DNA from: Wohlfahrtiimonas larvae
Lineage (GTDB): Bacteria; Pseudomonadota; Gammaproteobacteria; Cardiobacteriales; Wohlfahrtiimonadaceae
DNA: 64,000 bases
Assembly (NCBI RefSeq): GCF_039543665.1
Contig: NZ_BAABKE010000002.1
Location: 186,001 to 250,000 of the forward strand
Reading direction: 5' to 3'
The position numbers and the translations under genes were made by a program. Shown piece after piece: positions 9,227 through 18,382 of this stretch (position 1 is its first letter; the number at the start of each line of letters is the position of its first letter). Under the pieces are notes generated by a model. The model was not told the origin of the DNA, ran no database searches, and saw nothing but the letters and a program-made list of their open reading frames with translations.

Positions 9227-10513
9227 CTATTGTGCGGCCTTTGTGCGTTTTGTTGTACGCTTAGTGGTTGTAGGGGACTTGTCTTTTTTATATTCAATCA
9301 ATGGTTCTGCTTTATCAATGATTTGTGGGCGATCAATGATTACTTTAGAAACATTTTCTTCAGATGGAATTTCAAACATAGTATCTAATAACGTAGATTC
9401 AATGATGCTGCGTAATCCTCGAGCGCCTAATTTACGTTGGATGGCTAATTCAGCGATAGCTTTTAAGCCTTCTTCTGTAAAATCTAATTCGACATCATCT
9501 GTTTCAAATAAGTATTCAAATTGTTTGATGATGGCATTTTTAGGTTGCGTTAAGATATTGATTAATGCAGCTTCATCAAGCTCCTCTAATGTTGCAATTA
9601 CAGGCAAGCGGCCAATGAACTCAGGAATTAAACCATATTTGGTTAAATCTTCTGCTTCCACTTGTGCAAATAATTCAGATAAATTGCGTTTTTCTTCTGA
9701 TTCTTTCAATGCAGCAGTAAAGCCAATGCCACCTTTGTTTTGACGCATACTGATAATTTTTTCTAAACCCGAAAATGCACCGCCACAAATGAATAAGATG
9801 TTGCGAGTATCGACATTGATCAATTCAGCATTGGGATGTTTGCGCCCACCTTGTGGTGAAACAGCGGCAACTGTACCTTCAATGATTTTTAACAATGCTT
9901 GCTGAACACCTTCACCAGAAACGTCGCGTGTGATGGAAGGGTTGTCACTACGGCGTGTGATCTTATCGATTTCATCGATATAGATAATGCCTGTTTGTGC
10001 ACGTTCCACGTCAAAGTCAGCATTTTGCAATAAACGCTGAACAATGTTTTCAACATCTTCACCCACGTAGCCAGCTTCTGTTAATGTTGTTGCATCTGCA
10101 ATCGCAAAAGGTACGTTGAGCATTTTAGCTAATGTTTCAGCCAATAATGTTTTACCTGAGCCTGTTGGGCCGATCAGCAAAATATTGCTTTTCGTTAATT
10201 CAACATCACTGCGCACAGTTTTAGATTCTAAGCGTTTGTAGTGATTGTAAACCGCAACGCTTAATGTTTTCTTCGCCAAATCTTGGCCAATGACATATTC
10301 GTTCAGTGCTTCATAAAGCTCTTTAGGTTTAGGTAATGGTTTCTTTTGATACTCTTCAGCAAACTCTTCGGTGATGAGTTCGCCACATAAATGAATGCAT
10401 TCATTACAGATATAAACGCTAGGGCCAGCAATGAGTTTTAATACTTCATCTTGTGATTTATCACAAAATGAACAACGCAATACTTTTCCTTTTTTCTTCG
10501 GAGAGTCTGTCAT
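9227..10513 (-). CDS. clpX: ATP-dependent Clp protease ATP-binding subunit ClpX
   Basis: AAA+ unfoldase that feeds tagged proteins into ClpP. The 428 residues show the N-terminal zinc-binding domain (Cys14, Cys17, Cys36, Cys39), YVIGQDLAKKTLSVAVYNHYKR, Walker A GPTGSGKT near residue 115-122, the GYVGEDVENIVQRLL pore loop, Walker B GIIYIDEIDKI, the RKH loop (GGRKHPN), the IGF-type loop IGFTA that docks on ClpP, and the C-terminal sensor 2 region GARGLRSIIE. Order and spacing (clpP ends 15 bases before its start) are as in most proteobacteria. The C-terminus is a Lys/Thr/Arg-rich tail. Confidence 0.98.
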   Translation of the reverse strand: MTDSPKKKGKVLRCSFCDKSQDEVLKLIAGPSVYICNECIHLCGELITEEFAEEYQKKPLPKPKELYEALNEYVIGQDLAKKTLSVAVYNHYKRLESKTVRSDVELTKSNILLIGPTGSGKTLLAETLAKMLNVPFAIADATTLTEAGYVGEDVENIVQRLLQNADFDVERAQTGIIYIDEIDKITRRSDNPSITRDVSGEGVQQALLKIIEGTVAAVSPQGGRKHPNAELINVDTRNILFICGGAFSGLEKIISMRQNKGGIGFTAALKESEEKRNLSELFAQVEAEDLTKYGLIPEFIGRLPVIATLEELDEAALINILTQPKNAIIKQFEYLFETDDVELDFTEEGLKAIAELAIQRKLGARGLRSIIESTLLDTMFEIPSEENVSKVIIDRPQIIDKAEPLIEYKKDKSPTTTKRTTKRTKAAQ

Positions 10514-10528
10514 AATTTTATCTTTTCA

Positions 10529-11137
10529 TTAACGGTGAGAAACAACTGCATCGATTAAGCCATACTTTAGCGCCTCTTCTGCGCTCATATAGTTGTCACG
10601 ATCTGTATCTTTCACGATTTTTTTCAAAGGTTGTTTAGAGTGCTTGGCCATGATTTTGTTCAAGCGATCTTTAATGTAAAGAATTTCTTTTGTATGAATT
10701 TCAATATCTGTTGCTTGACCTTGGTAACCGCCCAAAGGTTGGTGGATCATTACGCGTGAGTTGGGTAGAGAAAAACGCTTACCTTCAGCCCCCGCATTTA
10801 ATAAAAATGCCCCCATGCTACAAGCTTGGCCAATCACCATTGTGGAAACATCAGGTTTGATGAATTGCATAGTATCGTAAATCGCCATGCCAGCAGTCAC
10901 TGAGCCGCCTGGTGAATTGATGTATAAATGTATGTCACGATCTGGGTTTTCGGCTTCTAAAAAGAGCATTTGTGCCACGATAACATTTGCACTGTAATCA
11001 TCTACAGGACCACATAAAAATATCACGCGATCTTTCAATAGACGAGAGTAAATATCAAATGAACGTTCGCCACGAGCTGTTTGCTCGACAACCATAGGCA
11101 CAAGATTAAGGTTATGAATCTCGTTGTTAAAAGACAT
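10529..11137 (-). CDS. clpP: ATP-dependent Clp protease proteolytic subunit ClpP
   Basis: Serine peptidase that forms the tetradecameric chamber of ClpXP. From the chosen start there are 202 residues with the catalytic triad Ser107 (GQACSMGA), His132 (MIHQPLGG) and Asp181. The ATG at 11135-11137 has GAGGA five to six bases upstream. The longest reading would add six residues from 11155 and has no better ribosome site. MVVEQTARGERSFDIYSRLL at the N-terminus is the usual ClpP opening. It is the first gene of a series continuing with clpX, rnt, gshA and terC. Trigger factor (tig), often placed just upstream, is not here; serC is divergent instead. Confidence 0.97.
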   Translation of the reverse strand: MSFNNEIHNLNLVPMVVEQTARGERSFDIYSRLLKDRVIFLCGPVDDYSANVIVAQMLFLEAENPDRDIHLYINSPGGSVTAGMAIYDTMQFIKPDVSTMVIGQACSMGAFLLNAGAEGKRFSLPNSRVMIHQPLGGYQGQATDIEIHTKEILYIKDRLNKIMAKHSKQPLKKIVKDTDRDNYMSAEEALKYGLIDAVVSHR

Positions 11138-11304
11138 TAGAATCCTCATGACCAATTTAAAATTAAGCCACTAATTCTATCAGAAAGCTTTGTAAAATCC
11201 TATGGCAATTATTAGTAGCTAGATTTATTTGAATAATTACATTTATTAAGATTATTTTCGGTATAGTGTAGTCTTGTTGTGAATATTGTGACATTGGATA
11301 GGAT

Positions 11305-12387
11305 ATGGAACGTAATTATAATTTTTGTGCTGGCCCATCGACTTTACCTGAAGCTGTATTAAGACAAGCACAGGCAGAATTGTTAAATTGGCATGGTTTA
11401 GGTGCTTCTGTGATGGAAATTTCCCATAGAAGTAAGGATTTTGAAGCTATTGTGACTCAATGTGAGCAAAAAATGCGCTCATTATTGAATATTCCAGAAA
11501 ATTATAAAGTGATCTTTTTGCAAGGTGGAGCATACGCGCAGTTCTCGATGATCCCATTGAATTTATTAGGCAATAATACGCGCATCGATATGATTGAAAC
11601 AGGTGTGTGGTCTAGTAAAGCTATTGGGGCAATGAAGCGTTATGCTGATATTAATATTGCAGCCAGTACAAAGGATACGAAATTTACGACATTGCCAGAA
11701 GCTAATGCGTTAAATTTTTCTGAAGATAGTGCCTTTGTTCATTATTGTGATAACGAAACAATCAATGGTGTGGAATTCAATTATATTGTTGATAATACAC
11801 CATCACCTGTTGTTGCTGATATGAGTTCTAACATTTTATCTCGTGAGTTTGATGTTTCTAAATTTGGTGTCATTTACGCGGGTGCACAAAAAAATATTGG
11901 TCCATCAGGTGTTACATTAGTGATTGTTCGTGATGATTTATTGGGCAAGGCTGACTCTAAAATGTCAGATGTTTTCAATTATGAGTTGCAGTCTAAAAAT
12001 TTGTCTATGATCAATACGCCGCCAACATTTTCATTGTATATGATTGACTTGGTTTTAACTTGGTTGCAAAATCAAGGGGGTGTTGCTGCTATTGAACAGG
12101 TTAATAATGCAAAAGCAACAATGCTTTATGATTTAATTGATAAAAGTGAATTTTATAACAATCCCGTTGCAGTGAATGCACGTTCTCGTATGAATGTTCC
12201 TTTTACTATTGTAAATTCAGAATTAGATCCCATCTTTTTAGCTAAGGCAAAAGAGCAGGGCTTGATTAATTTAGAAGGACATCGTTCTGTTGGTGGAATG
12301 CGTGCAAGTATTTATAATGCATTACCATTAGAAGGTGTCAAAGCTTTGTGTGAATTTATGTCTGACTTTGAGAAGCAATACGGATAA
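11305..12387 (+). CDS. serC: Phosphoserine aminotransferase
   Basis: PLP enzyme that converts 3-phosphohydroxypyruvate to phosphoserine (serine synthesis) and acts in PLP biosynthesis in many gammaproteobacteria. The 360 residues match the family. The opening NYNFCAGPSTLPEAVLRQAQ is diagnostic, the PLP lysine is Lys196 in YAGAQKNIGPSG, and GHRSVGGMRASIYNALPLEGV is the C-terminal signature. AGGAT precedes the ATG closely (4 bases). A TATAGT -10-like element at 11262-11267 lies about 38 bases upstream, with no clear -35. prc follows at 34 bases. Confidence 0.97.
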   Translation: MERNYNFCAGPSTLPEAVLRQAQAELLNWHGLGASVMEISHRSKDFEAIVTQCEQKMRSLLNIPENYKVIFLQGGAYAQFSMIPLNLLGNNTRIDMIETGVWSSKAIGAMKRYADINIAASTKDTKFTTLPEANALNFSEDSAFVHYCDNETINGVEFNYIVDNTPSPVVADMSSNILSREFDVSKFGVIYAGAQKNIGPSGVTLVIVRDDLLGKADSKMSDVFNYELQSKNLSMINTPPTFSLYMIDLVLTWLQNQGGVAAIEQVNNAKATMLYDLIDKSEFYNNPVAVNARSRMNVPFTIVNSELDPIFLAKAKEQGLINLEGHRSVGGMRASIYNALPLEGVKALCEFMSDFEKQYG

Positions 12388-12421
12388 ACACAGATTGATA
12401 AATACTAGGTTACAAAAAATT

Positions 12422-14551
12422 ATGACGATTAAACAAAAAAAATTGGGCGTGATTGCGTCTGTTGTTGCGATTTTGCTATTTGGTCATGTCAATGCATCAG
12501 AAATACAATCTATACCTGCCGCAACTCAGGAAAAACAACTGCCAAAAATTACGCCTAATCAAAGGTTTGAGCGTATTAGCTCTGCAAATGCAGTAGCATT
12601 ATCTCAATTTCATTATGGCAAAATTCCTTTGGATGAGGTTTTATCTGAACGTGTTTATTCGCTGTATCTAAATTCGTTAGACCCCCAGCGCGTTTATTTT
12701 TTGCAATCTGATATAGAGCAATTTGATCAACATAAGTTATTGTTTTCTGATTATCTAAGGAAAGCGGAGTTGCGCTTTCCTTTTGAAATGTATAATACTT
12801 TGATTCAGCGTTTAGATGACCGTCAAACATCTGTGAATCAATTGATTGATCGTGATTTCGATTTCACTAAGAAAGAAGAAATTTTGATTAATCGTAAAGA
12901 TGAACCCTATGCCAAAACTGTTCAAGAATTGGATGAGATTTGGTATCAACGTATTAAAAACGAGCTTATCAATTTGTTAGTTTCTGATGAAGAATTAACA
13001 TTAGATGAAGCACGTGCGAAATTAAAAAAACGTTATGCATCACGTCATGAGCGTTTAATGCAGGTGGATGTGGATGATATTTTTGAAATCTATATGAACA
13101 CAGTTGCATTGGCATTTGATCCTCATTCTGGTTATTTATCTCATCGTACAATGGAAAACTTTAATATTAATATGAGTTTGTCATTGCAAGGGATAGGTAC
13201 AGTATTGCGTCAAGATGACGATGGTATTTCCATCATGGAAGTTGTGCCGGGTGGGCCTGCGGATCAAACCAATCAATTAGTAATTGGTGATCAACTAATT
13301 GGTGTGGCACAAGGTGATGATGGTGAATTTTTAGACATCGTAGGCATGAGATTGGATCGTGTAGTTGATAAAATTCGTGGCAAAAAAGGCACTGTAGTTC
13401 GATTGCAAATTATGGGTAATAAAGGCAAAGGTCCTGAAAAAGTTGTGCGCATTGTTCGTGATCAGGTGAAATTAGAGCAGCAAGCAGCCAAGTCCGATGT
13501 GAAAACAGTTGAAAAAGATGGGCAAGTACAAAAAATAGGTGTGATTACATTGCCTGCATTCTATAGTGATTTTGAAGGAAGTAAAGGTGGGGAAAAAGAG
13601 TTCAGAAGTACAACGCGTGATATTAAAAAGCTTGTGAATGAATTACAAAAGAAAGATAAGATTGATGGTTTAATTATTGACCTTCGTGGTAATGGCGGCG
13701 GTGCTTTAGAGGAAGTGATTAATCTTTCTGCATTATTCATTGAGCCAAAGAAAACCGTAGTTCAAGTTAAAAATTATAATGGTTCGATTGATACCCGTCA
13801 CAGCACACAAGAAACAAAGATTTATAATGGCCCATTGATGGTGATTACAGATCGCTTAAGTGCATCTGCAAGTGAGATTTTTGCTGGTAGTATTCAGGAT
13901 CAAGCGCGTGGCTTGATTGTGGGTAATACAACGTTTGGTAAGGGGACGGTTCAATCACTCTTGCCTTTGGATGGTTGGTTGGCTAAATCAGATAAGCCTG
14001 GGCAGAGTAAAGTGACAATTGCGATGTTCTATCGCGCAAACGGTGAAAGTACGCAAGAGAAAGGTGTTGTGCCTGATATTGTGTTGCCACAGATTTATAA
14101 CCCTGCGGATATTGGTGAATCTAAGGAAAAATACGTTTTACCTTGGGATCAAATTCCTGCGAGCAAGGATTTAGTTGTTAATACATCACTGGAAAAATAT
14201 GCGAAGCCATTACAAGAAGCACACAATATTCGTTTAGAGAATGATGAAAAATTGAAAATTTTTCAAAAGCAACGTGATAAGATTCAAGCTTTATGGGATG
14301 TAAAAACATTGTCACTAAACTTGGATGATCGCCGTAAGGAATTGAAAGAACAAGAAGATGATTCTTTCAAAAGTAGCAATGAAATCCGTGCCATGTATAA
14401 CTTAGAGCCATTAACATTGGAGCAGTATAAAAATGAAGATGGCACTCACACAAAATTGTTGAAAGATACAACGCCAGATATTTTATTGGATGAAAGTGTG
14501 AACATCATGAGTGATTACATCGAGCTTTTGAAACAGCCAAAAGCGAAGTAA
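12422..14551 (+). CDS. prc: Carboxy-terminal processing protease (tail-specific protease) Prc
   Basis: Periplasmic S41 serine protease that degrades proteins with nonpolar C-termini and, in E. coli, controls peptidoglycan hydrolases with the adaptor NlpI. From ATG 12422 there are 709 residues; a longer reading from 12335 would overlap serC and put 29 polar residues before the signal peptide, so it is rejected. The signal peptide is about residues 1-23 (GVIASVVAILLFGHVNA). A helical N-terminal domain follows, then a PDZ domain with LSLQGIGTVLRQDDDG and EVVPGGPADQT, then the protease core with DLRGNGGGALEE, the catalytic Ser in RLSASASEIFAG and Lys in TFGKGTVQS. A C-terminal helical domain ends in YIELLKQPKAK. 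Length is slightly above E. coli Prc (about 680). nlpI is not adjacent. Confidence 0.95.
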   Translation: MTIKQKKLGVIASVVAILLFGHVNASEIQSIPAATQEKQLPKITPNQRFERISSANAVALSQFHYGKIPLDEVLSERVYSLYLNSLDPQRVYFLQSDIEQFDQHKLLFSDYLRKAELRFPFEMYNTLIQRLDDRQTSVNQLIDRDFDFTKKEEILINRKDEPYAKTVQELDEIWYQRIKNELINLLVSDEELTLDEARAKLKKRYASRHERLMQVDVDDIFEIYMNTVALAFDPHSGYLSHRTMENFNINMSLSLQGIGTVLRQDDDGISIMEVVPGGPADQTNQLVIGDQLIGVAQGDDGEFLDIVGMRLDRVVDKIRGKKGTVVRLQIMGNKGKGPEKVVRIVRDQVKLEQQAAKSDVKTVEKDGQVQKIGVITLPAFYSDFEGSKGGEKEFRSTTRDIKKLVNELQKKDKIDGLIIDLRGNGGGALEEVINLSALFIEPKKTVVQVKNYNGSIDTRHSTQETKIYNGPLMVITDRLSASASEIFAGSIQDQARGLIVGNTTFGKGTVQSLLPLDGWLAKSDKPGQSKVTIAMFYRANGESTQEKGVVPDIVLPQIYNPADIGESKEKYVLPWDQIPASKDLVVNTSLEKYAKPLQEAHNIRLENDEKLKIFQKQRDKIQALWDVKTLSLNLDDRRKELKEQEDDSFKSSNEIRAMYNLEPLTLEQYKNEDGTHTKLLKDTTPDILLDESVNIMSDYIELLKQPKAK

Positions 14552-14570
14552 TCCACAAATTCAGATTCAA

Positions 14571-14600
14571 AAAAAATAGCCTCGGAAACGAGGCTTTTTT
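14571..14600. terminator. Bidirectional terminator between prc and the SieB-like gene
   Basis: Seven-bp stem AGCCTCG/CGAGGCT with GAAA loop at 14578-14595, T6 on the plus side and A6 on the other, so it can terminate both converging transcripts. Confidence 0.9.
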
Positions 14601-14610
14601 GATTGTTATT

Positions 14611-15492
14611 TTAATTATCTAAGTTGTTGATGAATTCAGCATAAAGATTTGGGAATCTATCAAAAAGATTATAAACCTTTTCAGCTAATTCATATTCATA
14701 GGCTTGTGATGATGTACTCATAGCAACAATTTGTTGCTGGTACAGCATATGGAGAGCACTTATTTTTAATATTTTATCTTCCATGTCTGTCAGTAGTATT
14801 CTAAATTTTCGATCTCTTTCTATATTTTTATAGAGAAAGTTAATTTGATTTTTTTCTTCTTTAGATAAATTGATTATGAAATCAAACAAATCTTGGGCTG
14901 CAATTTTTATTTTTCTGTCGAATTCTTCAATAAATTCATTAGGAATGCTTGCTCTAATTTTCTTGTATATCTTATTTTGATTTTTGGATAGTAATGTATA
15001 TATATCAGGGCTGATCCAGTAATGATCACCGCCATAACTTGCACGATGAGAGATTTTAGAGTGATGGCAACACAAAATATTATTTTCTACTAATTCATTT
15101 AAAAAGTTCTGATATTGATTGTTTTGATATGAGCAATAAATTTCATTACCTTTAGGATGGTTTGTAAAAAAATCACATAATACATATTTGGCAGTATTTG
15201 TGCGATCCATTAGCTTTTTAATAAGGATATTTTTTTCGTTATTTTTTATACGATATTCTCTTGCTTTGCTATTTATCCACTTATAAATATTTATGAATCC
15301 ATATATTAGAAGTAATATAAATGAGAATGTGCTACTTAACCAAAGCCAATCTTCTTCTAAAAATTTTGATAAGCTGGGTATTATTTTTTGAATAAATGGA
15401 ATTGACAAGATCCAAGGAAAAACAAAAATAGCTCCTAAAATGGGCTTGGATGATGCTTTTACAGCATTAATAATAGATATTAAAATTTCCAT
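14611..15492 (-). CDS. Two-helix membrane protein, resembles superinfection exclusion protein B (SieB)
   Basis: No firm family assignment. Of its 293 residues, two hydrophobic helices lie near the N-terminus (about 15-36, PILGAIFVFPWILSIPF, and 47-70, WLWLSSTFSFILLLIYGFI), followed by a basic stretch and a soluble domain of about 220 residues. After the helices, residues 85-175 read like a small winged-helix-type module: a short turn of strand and helix, LVENNILCC, then HYWISPDIYTLL. This layout (two N-terminal helices, then a helical domain ending in a 'YxISP..' segment) matches what I know of the SieB family (phage P22 superinfection exclusion and bacterial relatives). The C-terminal 110 residues are extra and partly helical. 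It starts 16 bases after the GTPase stop, so it is the last gene of the SPFH run. It is clearly more AT-rich than its neighbours, suggesting a later arrival. SieB kinship is an inference to be tested. Confidence 0.5.
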   Translation of the reverse strand: MEILISIINAVKASSKPILGAIFVFPWILSIPFIQKIIPSLSKFLEEDWLWLSSTFSFILLLIYGFINIYKWINSKAREYRIKNNEKNILIKKLMDRTNTAKYVLCDFFTNHPKGNEIYCSYQNNQYQNFLNELVENNILCCHHSKISHRASYGGDHYWISPDIYTLLSKNQNKIYKKIRASIPNEFIEEFDRKIKIAAQDLFDFIINLSKEEKNQINFLYKNIERDRKFRILLTDMEDKILKISALHMLYQQQIVAMSTSSQAYEYELAEKVYNLFDRFPNLYAEFINNLDN

Positions 15493-15508
15493 TGAACCTC
15501 ATCTGTCT

Positions 15509-16864
15509 TTAGTTTAAAAAGGATGACTGTATTGCTTTTACCGCTTTCTGCAAGAGCTTATCCTTTTTAGAATCACTCTTTTGGTGCAATTCAGGATAAG
15601 CGCGTAAGTTTTCAGTTTGTTTCATAAAGTTGGTAATATCTGCTGAGTTTTCTGTTTCATCATTGATAATGATTGGATTCAAATCCGCATGAGAACGATC
15701 ATTCAAGCGCTCGATGATGTATAAAAGATTCAGCATTAACTTCACAGCCGTTGGCTGATCAATGTAGAAATATTCAATGTCACGCCATTTATCGATGATG
15801 CGTTCGCCATAATTCCATAATGAACTGAAAACGCCGCCAATCACAGCGCCAGTTGCAGAAGCAATGCCAAGTGTCGTCATACCGCTCACTAAATCAACGC
15901 CCACCATCATAGTAGCACCAGCAGCCGCACCTTTGCCAAATTGGATAGAGAATTGCCCAAATTCATCCAATGTAAACATATCTTGCGTGGTTGCACTGGC
16001 TTCTGTGTGCAAAGTGATGTACTGAATATCTTCACGATTGAAATTATAAAGCGCTAACAATTGATCAATGAATTGCTTTTCAAGCTTTGCAATTGCTGCA
16101 GCAATTTGTGCATTGATGCTTTGCGTATCAATTTGCTTGGTATCCGCTTTAACACGCAATGTCATTAGATCAAAATAGAAATCAGCGAGCAAAGTAAAGG
16201 CTTGTTCCATGCGTTCATTATCCAATGCATTTTGCGCTGTAATGAATGACTGAATGCTTTGATAATGTTCAGGGAACATAATGGCAATCTGTTCATATAA
16301 GCGCTGTTTACGTGGCAATAAAATTGTATCGAATTCTAGATAATGATGTAAGCCATTTGCTTTGAGTTCACGCTTCCAATCATCAATATATTGTGCGTTT
16401 TGCGTAAAATTCAAAATTGGCAAAATTGGAATATGTGTTTTGAGAAGTAGAATCAATTCATAATGATAGCGCGGTAAAAAAGGCTGACGAACATCGATGA
16501 CATAAAAAGCAATGTCGCTTTTGAGCATTTGATTCAGCACTTTAAATTCTTGATCAAAATCTGCTTTGTAATGCGGATTTTGCATTAGTTCTAATAGAGC
16601 TTTTTTCTCATCAGATTTAGATGTTTGTAGGGAAGCACTTGGCATTAATTCCAAAATGCTCATGGCATCTTCAATACCCGGCGTATCCACAAAGTTGAAA
16701 GTGAAATCAAAAGATTGCAAAGAGATATTTGTGACATCAATCGTAGTTGCAGGCGCATTTTTAACTTCACCAAAATTGCGTTGTCGTGTCAAAGCGCGTA
16801 CTAGCGATGTTTTGCCAGTATTTGTGTGGCCAACAATGGCAATGGTGATGTTATTGGATTTCAT
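15509..16864 (-). CDS. GTPase with DUF3482-type C-terminal region (YfjP/Era-like G domain)
   Basis: TRAFAC-type GTPase of unknown function, 451 residues. The P-loop GHTNTGKT is at residues 12-19, a Thr-rich switch I at 38-45 (PATTIDVTN), and the G3 box DTPG at 60-63. Where the G4 box NKxD should be it has LPILNFTQN, so base specificity is not canonical, as in other DUF3482 proteins. A helical segment follows, then a Gly/Ala-rich stretch near residues 310-365 (GKGAAAGATMMVGVDLVSG, TGAVIGGVFSSLW) that looks like a membrane-inserting glycine-zipper. Pseudomonas genomes place a DUF2868 protein directly before this GTPase, and so does this window, with a 14-base overlap. Its start overlaps the end of that gene without its own good ribosome site, which suggests translational coupling. 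Confidence 0.8.
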   Translation of the reverse strand: MKSNNITIAIVGHTNTGKTSLVRALTRQRNFGEVKNAPATTIDVTNISLQSFDFTFNFVDTPGIEDAMSILELMPSASLQTSKSDEKKALLELMQNPHYKADFDQEFKVLNQMLKSDIAFYVIDVRQPFLPRYHYELILLLKTHIPILPILNFTQNAQYIDDWKRELKANGLHHYLEFDTILLPRKQRLYEQIAIMFPEHYQSIQSFITAQNALDNERMEQAFTLLADFYFDLMTLRVKADTKQIDTQSINAQIAAAIAKLEKQFIDQLLALYNFNREDIQYITLHTEASATTQDMFTLDEFGQFSIQFGKGAAAGATMMVGVDLVSGMTTLGIASATGAVIGGVFSSLWNYGERIIDKWRDIEYFYIDQPTAVKLMLNLLYIIERLNDRSHADLNPIIINDETENSADITNFMKQTENLRAYPELHQKSDSKKDKLLQKAVKAIQSSFLN

Positions 16865-17921
16865 AATTTGCTGCTTCGCCTTCCACTAAAACGGATGATA
16901 AATGTTTGTGCCACATGGATTTTTGATAGTCATCCTGCGTTAATACATGAATGGTTGCATGTTCTGCTAAATTCAATAGGCGGATCATTCTTCTTAATAA
17001 CCCACGATCTGGCATTAAGTTACCATCCACAAAGATATCTATTGTTTCAATGGGATCAGCTTTATGTTTGAGTTCAAACTGTTGAAATGTTTCAATGTCA
17101 TTGAGCTTAATCACATCAGGGCTTAAACGAATCTGATCTGTAATATCTAAGGCTACTTGATAATTACCTTGACCATGTACTTCAACTTTGGGGGCGCGAA
17201 TTACCAAAGGTTTTTCAATGGCTTGATCTAAAATGGTGGGCTGGCTGATGATTGGTGTTTGTGGTACTGAATGTAATAAACTACGTACAACGTAATAACC
17301 AAATACTAGAATGCGTGGTAATAAACCATGGAATAGAATCATGATAATTATCCATTTTGCCCATAACGAACGGGCAGCATCATCTAATCCATCTTTGATA
17401 AAACTTGCTTCAATGATTTTGTAATCAAAGTTGATTAATCCTAATTTTTCAGGGAAGAAATTCAAATAACGGATCACAGATTCTGTGATCTCTTTGCTTT
17501 CTGTGAATGTATTACCTAAATAGAAATCCACATGTTGAAAGGTAAATTTGAAGAAGAGTACAGCAATACTTGTGAGTAAAATTGTGATCCAAGTTGTGTT
17601 AGAAATCAATTGCACAATGTAACGAATTGGTAATTTACTTTGGAAAGTAACAGCTGAATCATTTTTAAAGATGAGATTTTTTAAACCAATGAATAGCTGG
17701 CTGAAAATAGAATGTGCTGTAGCTAAAGAAAAGATCAAAAATAGGGTAGATGGTAAAATTGCCACAAGCACAAAATAGATGGGATGCATTGGAGAAGTAA
17801 TCATTGCACTGATCCCAAAGCTACTCGTGAAAATAGTTAAAATAATCCATAGGAAAAAGATAATGCGCCAGTGGCGCATTATTGGCTGGAGTTGCTGATT
17901 GTTCATGGATTTAAAAGCCAT
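16851..17921 (-). CDS. DUF2868 family membrane protein
   Basis: Uncharacterised inner-membrane protein of 356 residues, seen in other proteobacteria as the partner of the DUF3482 GTPase. Hydrophobic helices are visible at about 20-42 (IIFFLWIILTIFTSSFGI), 50-72 (HPIYFVLVAILPSTLFLIFSL), 108-128 and 190-212, then a cytoplasmic C-terminal half with IRAPKVEVHGQGNYQVALD and IETIDIFVDGNLMPDRGLLRRMIRLLN. That last part is alpha/beta in character and may be a nucleotide- or partner-binding module. The annotated start ATG 17921 lies one base after the NfeD stop; a TTG at 17930 and an ATG at 17906 are alternatives and the ribosome site is weak, so coupling to NfeD is likely. Confidence 0.75.
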   Translation of the reverse strand: MAFKSMNNQQLQPIMRHWRIIFFLWIILTIFTSSFGISAMITSPMHPIYFVLVAILPSTLFLIFSLATAHSIFSQLFIGLKNLIFKNDSAVTFQSKLPIRYIVQLISNTTWITILLTSIAVLFFKFTFQHVDFYLGNTFTESKEITESVIRYLNFFPEKLGLINFDYKIIEASFIKDGLDDAARSLWAKWIIIMILFHGLLPRILVFGYYVVRSLLHSVPQTPIISQPTILDQAIEKPLVIRAPKVEVHGQGNYQVALDITDQIRLSPDVIKLNDIETFQQFELKHKADPIETIDIFVDGNLMPDRGLLRRMIRLLNLAEHATIHVLTQDDYQKSMWHKHLSSVLVEGEAANYEIQ

Positions 17922-17922
17922 A

Positions 17923-18363
17923 TTAGTCAATTATCTTAAAAATTAAAGTATTGTTTTCAACATGTGTTATCTCGATGTGAGCGCCTGCTTCAGCATCAGG
18001 TCCCTTGATGAGCCATGCGGTATCACCAATATTGAGTTTGCCATCATTATTCATAACTTTTGAATCTAACGTGAATGTCATGCCGATAAATTCTGAACCA
18101 CGTGCTTGGTTGAGATTGTGTGTGATAGTGGATTGTGTGTTCGGGGAAACTTTTCTCATAATGAGAATCACGGTGATCACAGACAATACAGAAGTGATGG
18201 CGAAAAGAATTAATTCTGAATTTATGCTCATAGAGATAATCAAGGTGATCACGCCAACGAGCAAAGCACTGACGCCAAACCACATTAAGAACATCCCTGG
18301 TAAAAGCATTTCTAAAATGATTAGAATAATACCTACAGTGAACCAATTGACTAAAAATGCCAT
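17923..18363 (-). CDS. NfeD-like membrane protein with OB-fold domain
   Basis: Partner of SPFH/stomatin proteins. The 146 residues comprise two or three N-terminal helices (NWFTVGIILIILEMLLPGMFLMWFGVSALLVGVITLII, then LILFAITSVLSVITVILIM), followed by a small beta-rich OB-fold domain (GSEFIGMTFTLDSKVMNNDGKLNIGDTAWLIKGPDAEAGAHIEITHVENNTL is the region, residues 90-140). This is the short NfeD form without the ClpP-like protease domain. It sits 19 bases downstream of the SPFH gene, the conserved slipin-NfeD pair, which in E. coli corresponds to qmcA-ybbK context. Confidence 0.88.
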   Translation of the reverse strand: MAFLVNWFTVGIILIILEMLLPGMFLMWFGVSALLVGVITLIISMSINSELILFAITSVLSVITVILIMRKVSPNTQSTITHNLNQARGSEFIGMTFTLDSKVMNNDGKLNIGDTAWLIKGPDAEAGAHIEITHVENNTLIFKIID

Positions 18364-18382
18364 CGCTTGTGTTTCTCCAATA

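Noticed and set aside
12335..12421. Longer N-terminus for Prc
   Set aside because: It overlaps serC and puts 29 polar residues before an obvious signal peptide.
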